Shown here in pieces: positions 44,021 through 57,960 of a DNA stretch of 64,000 bases. The stretch comes from Apus apus (taxonomy: Eukaryota > Chordata > Aves > Apodiformes > Apodidae): assembly GCF_020740795.1 (NCBI RefSeq), contig NC_067289.1:19302608-19366607 (forward strand). Direction: 5' to 3'. Below the pieces are notes generated by a model, which did not search any database, was not told the origin of the DNA, and saw nothing but the letters and a program-made list of their open reading frames with translations. Position 1 is the first letter of the stretch. The number at the start of each line of letters is the position of its first letter. The position numbers were made by a program, and so were the translations under genes.

Positions 44021-47000
44021 ATTTCTGCACTTCCATGCCTTGGTACATATTTTCTGAGAGGCTTTCTTCCAAGTACATCCAGTACCTGCTTTTGCCACAC
44101 TTCAGTTCTTTTTAAGAAGCATTAGAATGAAAATGTTGTTTCCCCAAATCCACTGCTTCCTAAGCAACTCAGAGTAGCAATAAGGGTTGTCTTTTTTATC
44201 CCTCCTTTGTAGCAGTAGTTTAGGCTTTTAAAAACATCAACAAAAGTACTAAAGCGCCACTGAAGGTTTAAAAAAACACTTCCCCAGTAACACCTCATGC
44301 GTATTTAGAAGGGCTTTGCAACTGAGTTGTGTTCTTTTTTTAAAAAAAGCTTAAAGAAGCTGTTTTATTTTTCTTATTGTTGCAATAGTCTCAGAAAGCG
44401 GATGCTGAAATGGAAAGTTCTAAGCACACTCAGTGTATTTAAAGAGCCAAACTTGGAAAGCTTACCAGTTACACTACATTACAAATGAACTCAAGTAACA
44501 CCATTGATAAACAACCTCAGTTTACAGACAAGAAGAAATACACACAGGTTAAACATCTTTTTGATCAGGAAAAGTACGAACAAGACTCCTTCTCCATACC
44601 AGTGAATCACATTTCTTAATTACAAGCATGGGCAGAAACCCCTTACTGTTAAGGCATATACCAGCTTGAAAAAACCCACCAAGACAAGAACATGCAGTCC
44701 TAAGAACTTTTCTGTCCACACATACAGTGGTAATATAGATGGACCACAACCAAATTAACTATTGACAACATGGACTGAGTGTGTACCCGCAGCCTTTTAA
44801 ATCCAATTCCACAGTCCCGATGATGCTCCTCTGAACTAATGGTTGTAAGAGCCCATCTCCTCCCTGCACAAGGTGTGTCCCCTCATGCTGGCACCAGGGG
44901 TCCCTGAACCAGCTCATTACAGGGTCAGATGGATTAAAGTGGCAGAGAACTACTCACTTTTCCTTTCTTGGGTTAGCTTCTTCTGGTTTAGCTGCCTTAT
45001 TGTGACCACCAAGGGGTCAGAATACCTGGATCTACACTAGAGACTGAAGACAACTGGAGCAGCACTGAGCCAGTTCAGCTTCAAAAAATGGAGGTTCCAT
45101 TGCAAATTTTCCTTCCCTCCCCATCAATAATTGCCAACAAAGAAGAGAATACAGGGCTAAAAGACACATGTTAAATTGGTTTAGACAAGTATCTCTTCAA
45201 AATAAACCTCAACCTTGGCTTTTTAAAAATTCCAAACATTAACTGCCAACTCAGTACCATTTCTTTTCATCCTTGCTAACAGCCCAGAAATGACAACCCA
45301 AATTATATACTCTCTTTAGAGCAACTGCACCAAAACAGCAGCTTTTGTTTTAAAGTGGGATAGAGCCGTGCTGGAATGGTGCAGTCATTCTGTGTACACA
45401 TTCATTTTATTTGCACATGTAAGCACACCTCCAGGCTTTGGATTTGGAAAGCAAAAACGTAAACAGAAACAGTTCTGAAGTATAGTTGGCAGCTTGTGTT
45501 TCTGTGTACACTTTCAAATCTGGAAGGCTGCCTGGAATAAACAGAATTAATTATGTTCTTTGACAGTAAAAGGACCACCATTTTAAGAGAATTCTAGAGA
45601 GATGTCATTTAAAGCCAATGAAGGACACACGCCAACACGCATCACACCTGCAATCCTTGACTTTTCGAAACTACCTTAATCTTTTTATTCCCCTGCCAAA
45701 AGCTTTAAGATAGCACAGATGATCAGAAAGGCCAAATTCAAATACATTCACTGATCAAATTGCATTCTTTTAAACTCATTACAGCCTTCCCAATCCATTC
45801 AGCACATCACTAAACTTGCTGAGCACCCAGCCTAGAAGTGATCAAATTTTGAAACTCCACTCAATTCAGATGGAGTAAGAAAGAGGGAAGTCAAACATAC
45901 CTCCCACAATACTGATTCCTACTTGCTTCCAGATACACTTACGCAGAGATACACATTCCACTGATAGAGAACTTTTTGCTATAAGCAAAAAAACTGCTAT
46001 AAGCATTAGCTAATGATTCAGTATCAAAAGGATAAAATTGTATCGAGTATTTAGTTTATCAGTCCATACTTGAAGCTGGATTACTCTTTCAGTTAACTAC
46101 TACACTCTAATTGCAGTCCATTAGTGTTTACAGTCATAAGACAAATCTTATTACATTGCTTTCAAAGACAGGGCATAAAGTTCTATAATAATTTGCAGTA
46201 TCTTTAGTATCAAAGAGCTGTTCATTAGGATTAGTGTCTAGATTTGATGTCTTTTCCAAGTAGACATTTCCTCTAGATTCTTAACATTGTCTTAAGAAAG
46301 AGTCTTCTACTCATTAAACAACCCAACTATGTTTATAGATTGCAATTTCCTGTGCATTTCCATGTAGGTTATACAATTTTCTTGATTCTCTAGCAAACTG
46401 ACAGGAACATCAAATACAGATATGTCCCCAAATAAGCTTTTTTTTTTTCCTCTAACTTTTGTGAAAACCCCACAACAAAAGTTACAGGGGTTGTAAGAGG
46501 AAACAATAATAAATTCCTGAGACAAGAGTAACACTTCAGAACGTGAAACCCATATTCCACTATGTCCCAGATATTTCAAATTTTCTAAAGACCAAAATGC
46601 TTTATTCTCATCTTCAGACACATCAGACACTCCAAAACTCACCATTAAGAAAACTGGGCAGTCTCCTGTCCAACTTTGCTTCTGTGCAAACCTGCTGTGT
46701 GGTGACAGTAAGATTGTCCCAGACTAGATATTTTCAGTACTGCCCTGTCATTTTCCTGCTTGCCAAGCTGGTGTCTTTCCAAAACCCAGGAAGACTAGTA
46801 CAAAGATGTCTGAAATTGTCCTCTATGGAAACATTATTACATGCAGATTTAAACAGTAGCAATATTGCTTTATTTTGACTAGAAACCAGGAGACTGCTGT
46901 AGTGCAGTTACGTCTTCATGTTTCTTACGCATTACTTTCCTCATTTCACAGAAAAGGCACAGATACGCAGAATTGCTTATCTGATCACAAACAGCAGCTC

Positions 47001-50000
47001 AAGAAACACAAACAAACACAAGGCTTTAATGGTCAAAACCACATCTTCTTAGCATTTCATTTCCTTCTGAAACAGGCAAGTATTTCCAAACACTACCAAT
47101 TTTATTTGTAGTTACCTACTTCTTTCCCCCTGCCTAAACCAGTGCCAAGCACCTCGGACTTGGTCTAGGCAGTGCTAAAAAACCTAATGTAATTGGTAGC
47201 ATCTGTAGAATTACAGCACAGCAGAAATTCAGGATCATTCTTTCCTGTGCATGTAAATTTCACTGGAAATTAGTGAAAAGAAGTTTAAAACAAGTTTAGT
47301 TACAATATGAGAACATGAGCTGACTACATTTCAAAGCTGTTTTCTTTAAAGTTATCTGACATACAGATTTCATTATTTTTGTTTCAGAATATAATACTCT
47401 TGGATTCTGGTTGTAGTGACTTTCATATAGAGTGAATAAAATTAATGGTGAGGTCATCCTGAAAAAAAACCAACTCACTATAAAGTGTTATCCAAAAGCT
47501 AACATATGTTATCTGTTACAGAAAAAAATATAGGCTCAAAGAGCTGAATGAAAACAAGGTTAACAATTTCAATAGATTATTGCTGGAGTCTTTTTTCTCT
47601 TTCCTCCAAGAAAGCCAGAAGACCTTTGTCATGTTCAAATCCCCTTGCTCACCCTCCCCCATCCATGCACATATTGTTTATAGCTTCGCTGACTATCTGG
47701 AAGCCATGAAAACAGGATCACGAGAAAGAAACATTTGCAAGTTGCTGGTGACCTCTACAACTCCCACTACAATTGTGCTTTTTCCCCAGGGATTCCATGA
47801 TATACCAAGAGCGTAATGTCTGTCCTAGAACATTTTCTTCCAGTTAAAGAAGGATTTTTTTCTCTTTGTTACACAAAGAAAAGCCTGGAATTAAATATTC
47901 CTTTTAGTCTGAAACCATGCAGTAATTCCATTTCTAGCTTCATCTCAAAGGAAAGGATTTTGTTATTTATAGAAGACTAGTAGTCATAAAGCACAACAAA
48001 GAATTAGAAAAGCAATGCAACTCTTTACACTTCACATCCCTGCCTATTCATTATTTCAATTATTAGCTTGGCTTACTGTGTAGCAGGATGAGAATTAGTC
48101 TCCCACCTGGCTCCATTCTGGTTGGAGCTGCTCCTCCACAGCAACATGCACACTCTGAAGCTCAGTGAGCAGCACTCAAATTCTTTCCAGCTCTTTAAAT
48201 CAAAGGCCTTGAAGTTTGACAATAAAATCAGAGCAACATGCTATTTTGTACCAAAATAACTGAGGCTTCTCTCTGATTAGATATTTTTCTTTAATACTGT
48301 TTTATAAGAGTGACAAACATCAGAAAGAACATGAAGTAAAAACACAAAACAAACCATATTCTGCTCCCTGCTACAAGTACTAAGGACTTCACTGTCAGCT
48401 TTCACATGCAGAGATGTTCTGCTTTTGGAAATTAGGGCAAGATAACGTAAATAGATTACCCTAAAACATCTTTTGTGAAACTAAATTAGATAGGTAACAA
48501 GTGGATATATGTATAAAAATATAAAACTCCACCTTAAATAATGCTGTTTACTTTTCTTTCCATGTTTCTTCCCATCCTCCCACCTTCCTGGGATATTTGG
48601 AACCCAGACAGTAAACAGGATCTTTAAAAACAGGAAGTGCTGGCACAAAGACAAGGACAAGAAGCCGGAGCAGAGTGAATCCAGGTGTCCTGTGCTCTGG
48701 TCTAGCCTGAATCTTCACCTAACTTGAGCAGCTGTGCAGCAGAGCTGTAACTCGGCTAATGGGCCTTTCCTGATGCTCATCTCCCCCAGGCACATCAACT
48801 TATCTTTTAGAAGTATCTCTGCTGCAGCAAATCGAGCATCCAGTTGTACTAAAAGAGGGAAGATTGCCTCTTGCACTGTCTGTACCTAGAAGGGCAGGGA
48901 AAGAACTGCAGTAGAACACAGGAGACTACAGTCCTCACACTGCTACCCTTGTCTCTCTGCTGCAAGCAACAGGATCAAGGGGGTTCCATCTACAATGCTC
49001 AACCGACCAGCTCCTCCGGGTGGAGGGCACAGAGAGCAATGTATGTTCCTAAGAAAATCTCAGAGATGAGACCTATTTCTCTTTATTAATTTACTTCCAT
49101 CTTTACTCAAAAGATCCACCATGTGAGCCCTCCCCTTACTAAACAGCAGCTGAGAAAGACATCAAACTCAGCCTGACTTAAAGCATACGGTGTAGTTCCC
49201 ACAGCATTTCTTAGGATGGAGTCTGAGAGTAACTTAAAATGGAGAGGAAGGATTTCTTCTGCATTAAGTTACTCCAGATCCTGAAAGCAACTAATGTCTA
49301 AAAAACAAACAAGACGGATTCCAGTGGCAGTGAATAGCAGTATTTTCACCACTTTGCAAATTTTAAATTTTAAGTATAGAGCAGTGAACTGGAAGACAGA
49401 AGTTTCTGTTCCGTAACCCAGATATAAAATAGCTTTCTATTTATTCTATCTGAACTAACTTATGTAGCCAAATAGCATTTATAGAAAAAAGTATGGTTTA
49501 GTCTGTATGGACTATCTGATTTCCATTAGCAAAAATAATTATGTTTTATTTACTGGCAAACTGAGGATGGGATGGAGCTTCAATTTTGACAGAGCATTTT
49601 TAAGGACCACATGTCTCAGCAAGAGCCATGGAAGTGTTGGCTTTTTTTCTTTGTTTCAGCTCCTACACCGCAAAAAACAGAACAACACAGTCTCCTCCGA
49701 GCTATTTTTTAACCCTTTTTAAAACCACTTGTTGAGAAAAGGAAGTTTCTGGCAGAGTTAACACAAAGACAGCCATAAAAAAACCCAACAAAAACAACAA
49801 CTCTGCAGCTAAATACTCTTGCCCTATAAACAGCTGAAATTAATGCAGTTCTTAGTACATTGTCCTATACAAAGACACAAAATGGAAGGCAAACAAACGC
49901 AGTTCTTTGCAAACTCTGCCCTGTAGTAGCTGCCTACTTCCACATAAGCTATAATCACAACAGGAAGATATAATGGCTTTTCAAGAGTCAGTTAGATATA

Positions 50001-53000
50001 ATGAAGCACTACTCCGTAGTTGACTTGTTTGTGATAGTCTACGTTGATTAACTCAGTATTTATTTAGCAGTAGATTATAACCCTGCTTGAAAGGTAAGCA
50101 CCAACAGTTATCCATAAAAGATTATCAACAGACCTTTAATTACTGCAGCAGCAGACTGAGCCTGTCCTGCCTACACCACACAGCAAGTGTGCAAGTGGCA
50201 CAGTGGGAAACTATCCAGCTGCAAAGCAGTTAGCACCACTACATGTTCCCATCAGGCTCTCTCCCTAAAGGTCACAGATCACATAGGTGTATTGCATCAA
50301 AAAATGATGCACCTAAGTGCATCAAAAAAATGGGCCTTCTATGTGAAACAATCCTGTTGACAGAATTACTTATTTTGGAAGTACATTTAACTGATTCAAA
50401 TAAGTTACAAAGAAACCAAAGTTTCCGTAAGACCTTATGGAGTGCAGGTTTATTCAGGTTCTAGCTGTTGAGGCTGGATGAATAAGACTCCTCTGCATTT
50501 ACAGGTTGAATGCCCCAGCAACAACCATGACTCTGAGACACTAACATATTTACATTTGCATTCAAGAAGCGCAAACAAACATGATTCATTGTGACTGCGT
50601 GTCCATCCTTCATGCTTCAGCCTGAAATATAAAAACAGCTACGGTAAACTGTGACAAATGGTTCTTCAGCATGTTTAATCACATGTTTATGACTTCTGTA
50701 TGCATCTGCTAGAAGCATCTGCTTTGCAAACCCTATGCTGTGCAAACATGGCATCATGATCTCAAGTGTGGGGCTGCTAAGACATTAAGCTTGTTGTTAG
50801 TGCATCTCTTTTTCCTGTACTTCAAGCTGTTACCCAAATAGTTTCTCCAACGAGGTCAGGGTACCAGGAATTTGTGTTTACTACATCTGAAAGAAATAGC
50901 TAATATTTGCCTAAATAGACAATGTTTGCAATTAACATGAACTTTCCAAAGAAGAAAGTGACATAAGCTCACAGGTATTTAAACAGTGAATACCAGCAAC
51001 ATCTCCATAATAGTTTACAGATTTCTCAACTTGCCAGCTGGGAAAGTTGCTTTCATATCCATATTAAACACTTTGAGACTAAGGTACATGCTGCCTACTA
51101 CTACAATCAAAGCTCTGTAAAAGGGATACATAAAAAACCAAGACTTAGTTTAAAAAAGCCAAAAAGATACTGGTAGTAGTCAGCCACTGCTATTAAGAGA
51201 ACTTTACACAACTGCATAAACAAGCAAGTATTTCAATACATGGTTCTTTGGAAACATTTTGTTCATGTTTTTATAGGTGTGTATATTCAAGAAGATTGAA
51301 AGCAGTTTTCAACCTAGTGAAGTTTAGCCCTGGGATAAAACAGGAGACCACAGAAGCACACATGTTTTGGATTTCATTTCAACTCATAAAAACTCACCAA
51401 TTAGGGAAGGGTGACTATATTACAAATAATTTTTTTGTTCTTCACATAAATAACCTGCTCACACACAGGACAGCAAGGAATCTGAAACTATAATAATGGT
51501 TACACATCTCGTATCACCTTGCAGCAGTTTCTGATACTATCCTGTCTGGTGATGTACAATGAGAGGCTTGAAAACGAGGTGATGAAAGAAGAGTTGAAGA
51601 GCTGGATTGCAAATTAATTTGACAACACATTTAAGAAGAGTCTCCACAGTCAGGAATTGGCTTTGCTATCCTTCATCTATCAACTTTGCTGTTTCATTGC
51701 TCATTGGCTTCTGTTTCCACCCTTTATCTCTGGGTGGTAGTCATGCCATCTTTCCTCTACATGTCAAAACATTCCACGCTGGAGTATCTAAGATCAAGGG
51801 AGTGCTGCTGAGGAGTGATGATGTGCTTTATCCTCCATCTCAGAGCAAGGTGAAAAGGAAGCCAAGTTTTTAGAATTTTGCTCACCATAGCCTTGGTAAG
51901 CAGTTAAAACATCAAAAAAAGTTAAACTTGGCCTTTTTGATGAAAATGTTAAAAATCAACTTGAAGTGCTCTCTTTCAGTTGGTGACCACTTTTCAAAAA
52001 GTTCACATAACTGGTTCTCATGCGCACTGACAGCATTTCAATTTCACACATCACTCTCCCACACCGAAACACAAACATGTGTCATGATAAATCACTCTCT
52101 ATAAGAAACTTGCTAGACTAAATGTGGCACTCACAGCATCCTATTTGGACACATCCTCCGTACACCACAAGATTATGCAAAAGGTCTGGATGTTGCTTAA
52201 AAATTAGCTCTTTCACATATTGCTCTTCTACAGTACTTAATGTCAACACTGAAGGAGATTTCAGAGGTGACAGCACGAAACTGCAAGAAGATAATACAAC
52301 ATACTAATCACTTTCCTCCCACCTGTGGAGATTGCCTTAATGAACTGCTAATTGGAACTGGTTGCTCAACATCCACAGAACATTTTTTCAGAGAGCAATT
52401 TCCAGTTTTATTAGTCTCACTTCCACTTTTATAATCCAGCCACAACATTTGCTGATTATTCTGCTAAGAGCTGGGAACATAAATACAAAACTAAAGAATA
52501 AGTGGAATGTTTATAATCTAAGCATTTTCATAACCACAAGCAGCATATTTTAGAGTATTATTTGGAATGGAAGTTTTTACTTCCCTTTTCCCAAAGGAAG
52601 CTAGCTCTATCTAGAAACTTCTCCTTATGTTAGCACTACTAACTTTAATCTTTTCAAGTATGTCTGTAGTCAGGAGTCGAGTTTGTCTTTTCCCTTCTTC
52701 AGGAAAAGTAACTTAACAGCACAAGCACCCAAGTAGGGTAATAAATTACCTCATTACACAAAGCATATTTGTTGAGTTTGAGAAAGTAACAATTCCTCTC
52801 TGCTCTGCTTGCCCAGTACACCAGTCTTTGCTCATTCTTAATTTTTTGTGCTTGCATTTTCAAGTGGTTAGTTTGTCTACATCTTTCCAGAGATTGGTCT
52901 CGTAACTTTTCTAGTATATTAGATGTCAAAGCCCCAAAGCACAGAAAATTTTATTTTGTTAGATTCAGATCACAGGAGAGGCAGGTATTTCTACTTATGC

Positions 53001-54674
53001 TTGATTAGTCCGAGATGAAATGCTGAATCTTGAATATTTTCTTTTTAGTTACATTCAAGGTTCCATGCATTTTGAGGATGTTCAAGAACTTGTTTCTTCA
53101 TTGACTGCTAATAGCCATAAGAAGGAACAAGGTTGCAACAAGAAGCAACTTTTTTTTGCTCACAGATTTAGCGCCCTCTGAAAGGAACCACAGCTAGAGA
53201 GCTGATAGTTTAGGACACTTTTCCAAGGCAACAAATGCAACCTCAGCAGAAAATCCACACTTCTGGAAGGACCATGACCAAAATAACAACAAGAGTTAAA
53301 AATCAGGAACAGTCTTGGAACACACTGGGCAAGAGTCATTCATCACCACGAACTGCCACAATAAGTATTGGCAAAAAACTGACTAATTAGTATGGGAATA
53401 ACAAAACCAGTTAAGTCTCAGTGACAGATAAGTTTTTTTGATGTGTTGTACAATCTAGCAGGCAGCTTTCCAGTTTTCTTTCTTTTCTGTTTGGACTTTA
53501 AAAGAAAACACCCAAGGGATTTTTCTCTCCATTTCTTTGCCGAAGAAGAGGGTCATAATGTACAGCCAATATGGTGACTCAGCTGACTTAATATTTCAGA
53601 AAACTTTACAGTAAGTCTTAGTCAACTCACTAAGTCTCCTGTATTCGACAAATAGGCTTTGTGGTTCATAATCCTCAAAAGCTACATCTGCAAGCATTTC
53701 TTTAATCAGAAGCTGTAAGCAAAACTGCCAAACTTTTCTTACATGAAATCCATTTAGGTAAGTTAATTTAAGGAAAGTGTTAACGGGTAGACAAAAAAAA
53801 CAACACCAAGCGCAAGCTAAGAAACAATCTCTTTGAAGTATATCTAACATCCTAGGAGTAAAAAGCAATGGGGCATGAAACAAGAGATCACTGAACCTTA
53901 AGTTCTGTGTTTGACCCAAGCATTCATTTACTTCTACTGCTGCAAGTGAGCAACACACCAGAGAGGCAAAAGCTTCTTCATCAGTATTCCATCACTCTCT
54001 ACCCTTCCATTTCATTGAGGTAAGCTGGTTTATTTGAATTCTGTTTTTATATTTCTGGAGTTCAGACATTGAGCAGTTTTTCAAAACCAGACTCCAAATA
54101 TTCCCAGCGGGTGGACTTGTGCAGTTATGCCTGCTCAGTGCCTTTCTTCCCTGCTTTACTGGCTTTAAGAACACTTTTAACAGAGAACGAGTGATGATGC
54201 CCCCTGTCCCTCTCATTTCTTGTTTGAAATACACAGGCTTCTTAAATGGCCTTCCACAAGATCTGCACATAGAATTAACTAGAAAAAATGCTCTTCTATA
54301 ATTAAAGTGCAAGCTATATACAATAATACAACATACTGGCTGCAAAACCATTAAGTACTGCTTAGACTGAGAAGACAGATCCAGAATTACATAAACCCTA
54401 CTCTGTCTGCTGCATTTCCCCTTGACCACAAGTTAACTCACAAAATTTATGAAAATGCCTTTTTTTTTTCAAACACTAATTCCCTCTAACCCCCAGTTGG
54501 ACTTTTTGGCATTGGGTTATCTTGCCTGTTTTTTGTTTTGTTCTTATAGTTAAAACTAGAGCAGTGCTGCAGAAAAAAAAAAAAAAAAAATCAACAAAAA
54601 CAACAGTTAATATTTCAGAGCATTTTTTTCTGGTTCATTTAACACTCCATTAACCATTCAGAAATAGTTTTATA

Positions 54675-54705
54675 GAATAACCTCCAGAGGTTCCTTCCAA
54701 CCGAA
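54675..54705 (+). mobile_element. Possible CR1 3' scrap
   Basis: AATAACCTCCAGAGGTTCC followed by TTCCAACC resembles the CR1 tail segment, but only about 30 nt are recognisable and the terminal repeats are missing. Confidence 0.35.
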
Positions 54706-56799
54706 TTTATCTGGACCAACGTGGTACTCAAAAGAACTCAGATGTGTTTGGTTTCCAAATAAATATCTAGAGAAATAAATCCATTATCTCTCTCCCCTGC
54801 TCACACTTGGATTAGGACACTACAAAGAGAAACTTGTAACAGAATTCTTTGCCATGACACATTCAACTTAAAAGGCAAAAGAAAATTCCCATCCAGTTTT
54901 AGTATAAGTATTTTTGTGGCCTCTTCTAGTCATAGTTACAGTTTCAGACAGGCAGCATCATTTGGAGCAGCTGGATGTTTGCCTTGTAAAAAGGATGAGA
55001 CAAAACTCCAACAAACATGGAATGTAAAGCACAAAAAGCTGCAGAAAAACCCAACCAAACACTACCTTAGCATAAACAACAACCACAAGTCTGTTTCTTC
55101 AGTTAGCCAATTCACAATGCTCCCTCTCCAACTCAATCACACACAGAGAAAAAGCACATACGCCACATTTTTCATCAACTGAGAGATTTACTAGATTCCT
55201 TAGCCAGTAACAACTTCTAAGGATGCTATTTTCTTGCGATAACTGGAAGCCTCTTATGATCTACTTGGTCTTGTGAGAGACAGCACGAAGCATAAAAGCT
55301 TGCAGTAAGAATTCATATTCTACAGCTTCCATCAACTTTGAAAAAGTGAGTTAACCTAGGATAACTATTCCCCTGTTTGCTTCCAGAAAGCAAGTATAGA
55401 CTGGTTGTCAGAGAAACAGTTACCTAAGTATTGAACTGTTTTATTACTTCCAATAAAGCACAATTGCTTTGCAAACAGCTAGGCTACACCTATTTTTTTT
55501 TTTTTTACCAAAGAATACTCCAGAAAAACACAACCCTCTCAGTTTCACTTTTCATGCAAGTAAACTGCAACAAGGAGCAAAACCAGATTTCCTATTAACA
55601 CAGAATGACAACTTGAAGCAGCCAAAGAACTAAAGCACCTTGGTAAGGATCTGTATGCTGGGCTCAGTGTGCTCTGAAAAAAACACAAAGCATTCTCTCC
55701 AGGTTGCTAAGACTGGCATCAAGTTAACACCTAAGAAATGAAGCGCATCTGCTCCAGCCAAACTTCAACAGCAGCTCTGAGGCCTTCTTTATTGTCTTAA
55801 AGAAAAAACAGAGTATTTCACAGATGGCATAAAGAATTGCATGGTTTCGTTAATTCCTCTGTAAACACTATGAGCTTGGCTGATGTGTGGTTTGTCTACG
55901 TGATTACATTGGCTAAAATACGCTTCCAAATAACTGAGCACTCTGGAAAAGCTTGTCTATTTAATTTTTTTGAGAATAAAGTTACTTGTTGTGAAACTGG
56001 AGTTCCCATGGGGCTTTATTTCAGAACAGTTTATCTAGTCAGTTCCCCACAGTAGAGAAACCATTAAATCCCATCATCCTGACTACTGGAATATTCCTAG
56101 GAACTAATGATGTTTACACACAGGAGGTGGACTTTGATTATTACACTGCATTACAGAACTGCAGCATGGAAGCAACAAGCATGAAAACATCTCTATAAAT
56201 TAACTCTGAATAAATTCAAGAATGTTTCAGATAATTATGGGGAAGTTTCTGACTTTATCTACTGTGATGAATTTGAAAGCCTGCTATAGCTCAAAGCATG
56301 AGTAACTACCAGATCAGAGACCAGCTTTCTTCTGTTAAGTACTACAAAGTCCAGAGTCAGAAACTAGTTTTCTCCTTTACAAGTTTGCTGTAGAACGCTC
56401 ACAACCGCAGACTTAACTCAAACAAAGCTTTACAGTCTATACCCTCTACTTCAAAACATACACTTTCCCTGTGCTTGTTCTGACTATGCAGTGTTTATAA
56501 AGCAACCTCTGTTCAATCATGCTTTTAAAGTCAACAAGAGAAGAGTTACAGAGGAAAAAAAAACAACAGAGAAACACAACAGTAAGAGGCCTGATACCTT
56601 AGTAACTTCAGGAATATCTAAACAGCAACAAAGCCCCAAAGAAAAACAAAACATGCAGTTTGTATCAATTTGTTCAAAGTTTGTCAACATCCAGTCTACC
56701 AAAGAACACACAAACCCTGGGAAGACATAGCAGTTTCATATTTAACGTAAATAAAAACGTACTTCTAGATGGCGTGACACCAGAAAGGCGTCCTTACGA

Positions 56800-57960
56800 G
56801 CAGCAGAGATGTGGCACGGCTCCTGCAAGGAGGCTGCAGGAGCGGGAGCCTCACGCTCCCGGCCGGCAGAGGCTGCTCCCGGCGCCGGGAACCAGCCAAC
56901 ACTCCCTCCATCCCACCAACCGCCGAGACACATTTATAAAAAACAGGAATACTTCGGGGGCGGGGAGGGGGGGAGCCACCCTCGAAAGCAACAACAACCC
57001 GCTACGGTTTTCCTCCTCCAAGGCACGTCCCTAGGAAGGGTGACCCCAAATCCCGGGCTGTGGCGGAGCAGGCGGGGAGCTCTCCCAGCGCTGCTCCGGG
57101 AGGGCGCAGACGGGCTCCGGGCCGCCTCCCCGCCGGCCCCAGGGTCCCGCTTCCCCCTCCGGCTGCCCAAGCCCCGCAGGACGCCCCGCAGCCCGGAGCT
57201 CCCCTCCGCCCCCGCCCAGCCGGAGCGCCGGGAAGCCCCGACACCGCGGCGGGCCGCCCAGAGCGCGCTGCCGGAGGGCAGCACCGACCCCCGCCGCACT
57301 CACCGCACAGCGCGGCCTCCCTGCCGGCCCGCAGCCGCCGCCCCGACGGGCAGGGCAGGGCTGGGCCGGGCCGGGCCGCGCCCCGCAGAGCTCGCAGGCC
57401 CTCGATCCGCCCCGCAGCCACGGCGACAGCCCCGGGCGGGTGAGCGTCCCGCTGGGCGCTGGCGGAAGCGGCGCCGCAGCCCCCGCACCGCTCCCGCAGA
57501 GACACCGCCCGCACGGGCAATAACAGGAAGGGAGCGGGGCCCTGACCCCGGATGGGGATGGCGCCGCCCGCCGGAAGCGGAGGGGACGGCGGGGACGGGC
57601 AGCGCGGCGGGTCGGTTGCCGCCACCGCGCGGTGAGGCGGCCGCTCCGGCTCCGCTCCGCTCCGGCCTCCCCCGTCCGCGCCCTCCGGTGCCCCGCGGCC
57701 GCCGCGCTCCCCTGCTGCCCCCTGGCGCGGCGGGGCCCTGCGCCGAGACCTCCGCCCTCCCCGTGGCCGGAGCTGCCGGGACCGCAGGATCGTAGCACCG
57801 GGGCCCGGGAAGTGACCCGGCTGGAGGCGAGTTTTCTGTCCCGTTCACTGTTGTAACGCCAGGACCGCGGCGCTGCGCCCGGCGCCAGGCACGGGAGGGC
57901 GCGAGTGGCCGAGTCCAGCGCGCTCCTGCCCCCTGCCCCGCTGGATCACGCCTCGGATTC
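56800..57960. promoter_or_regulatory. PIK3CA: CpG-island promoter of PIK3CA
   Basis: CpG- and GC-rich block at the 5' end of PIK3CA. It contains several ETS-core GGAAG sites (near 57462, 57571 and 57808), GC boxes and a CTCF-like core at 57714-57728. Open frames up to 328 codons on both strands overlap one another and carry no domain; they are GC artefacts. Confidence 0.85.
57304..57550 (-). other. PIK3CA: Probable untranslated exon 1 of PIK3CA (donor firm, 5' end approximate)
   Basis: The minus strand has CTGTGCG|GTGAGT with the exon ending at 57304, the best splice donor in the island. It is in the right place to join the acceptor at 41958 upstream of the start codon. The transcription start is not fixed; the right coordinate is an estimate. 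Confidence 0.55.

Larger units (their letters stand above)
41958..57303 (-). other. PIK3CA: PIK3CA intron 1
   Basis: About 15.3 kb between untranslated exon 1 and the start-codon exon. Contents seen are a 30-nt exact direct duplication (42375-42404 and 42761-42790), an octamer-type ATGCAAAT at 43535-43542, an A/T-only tract near 43930-44020, a cluster of TGATGCA sites with inverted repeats at 50291-50324, a CTCF-like site at 53169-53183, two minus-strand open frames at 53596-53958 and 53992-54429 with no recognised domain, a possible CR1 scrap at about 54675-54705 and an A18 run near 54572-54589. The long extent of intron 1 is typical of the gene. Confidence 0.75.

Noticed and set aside
56809-57848. 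Open frames up to 328 codons in the PIK3CA CpG island
   Set aside because: Same reason: overlapping frames on both strands in GC-rich sequence.
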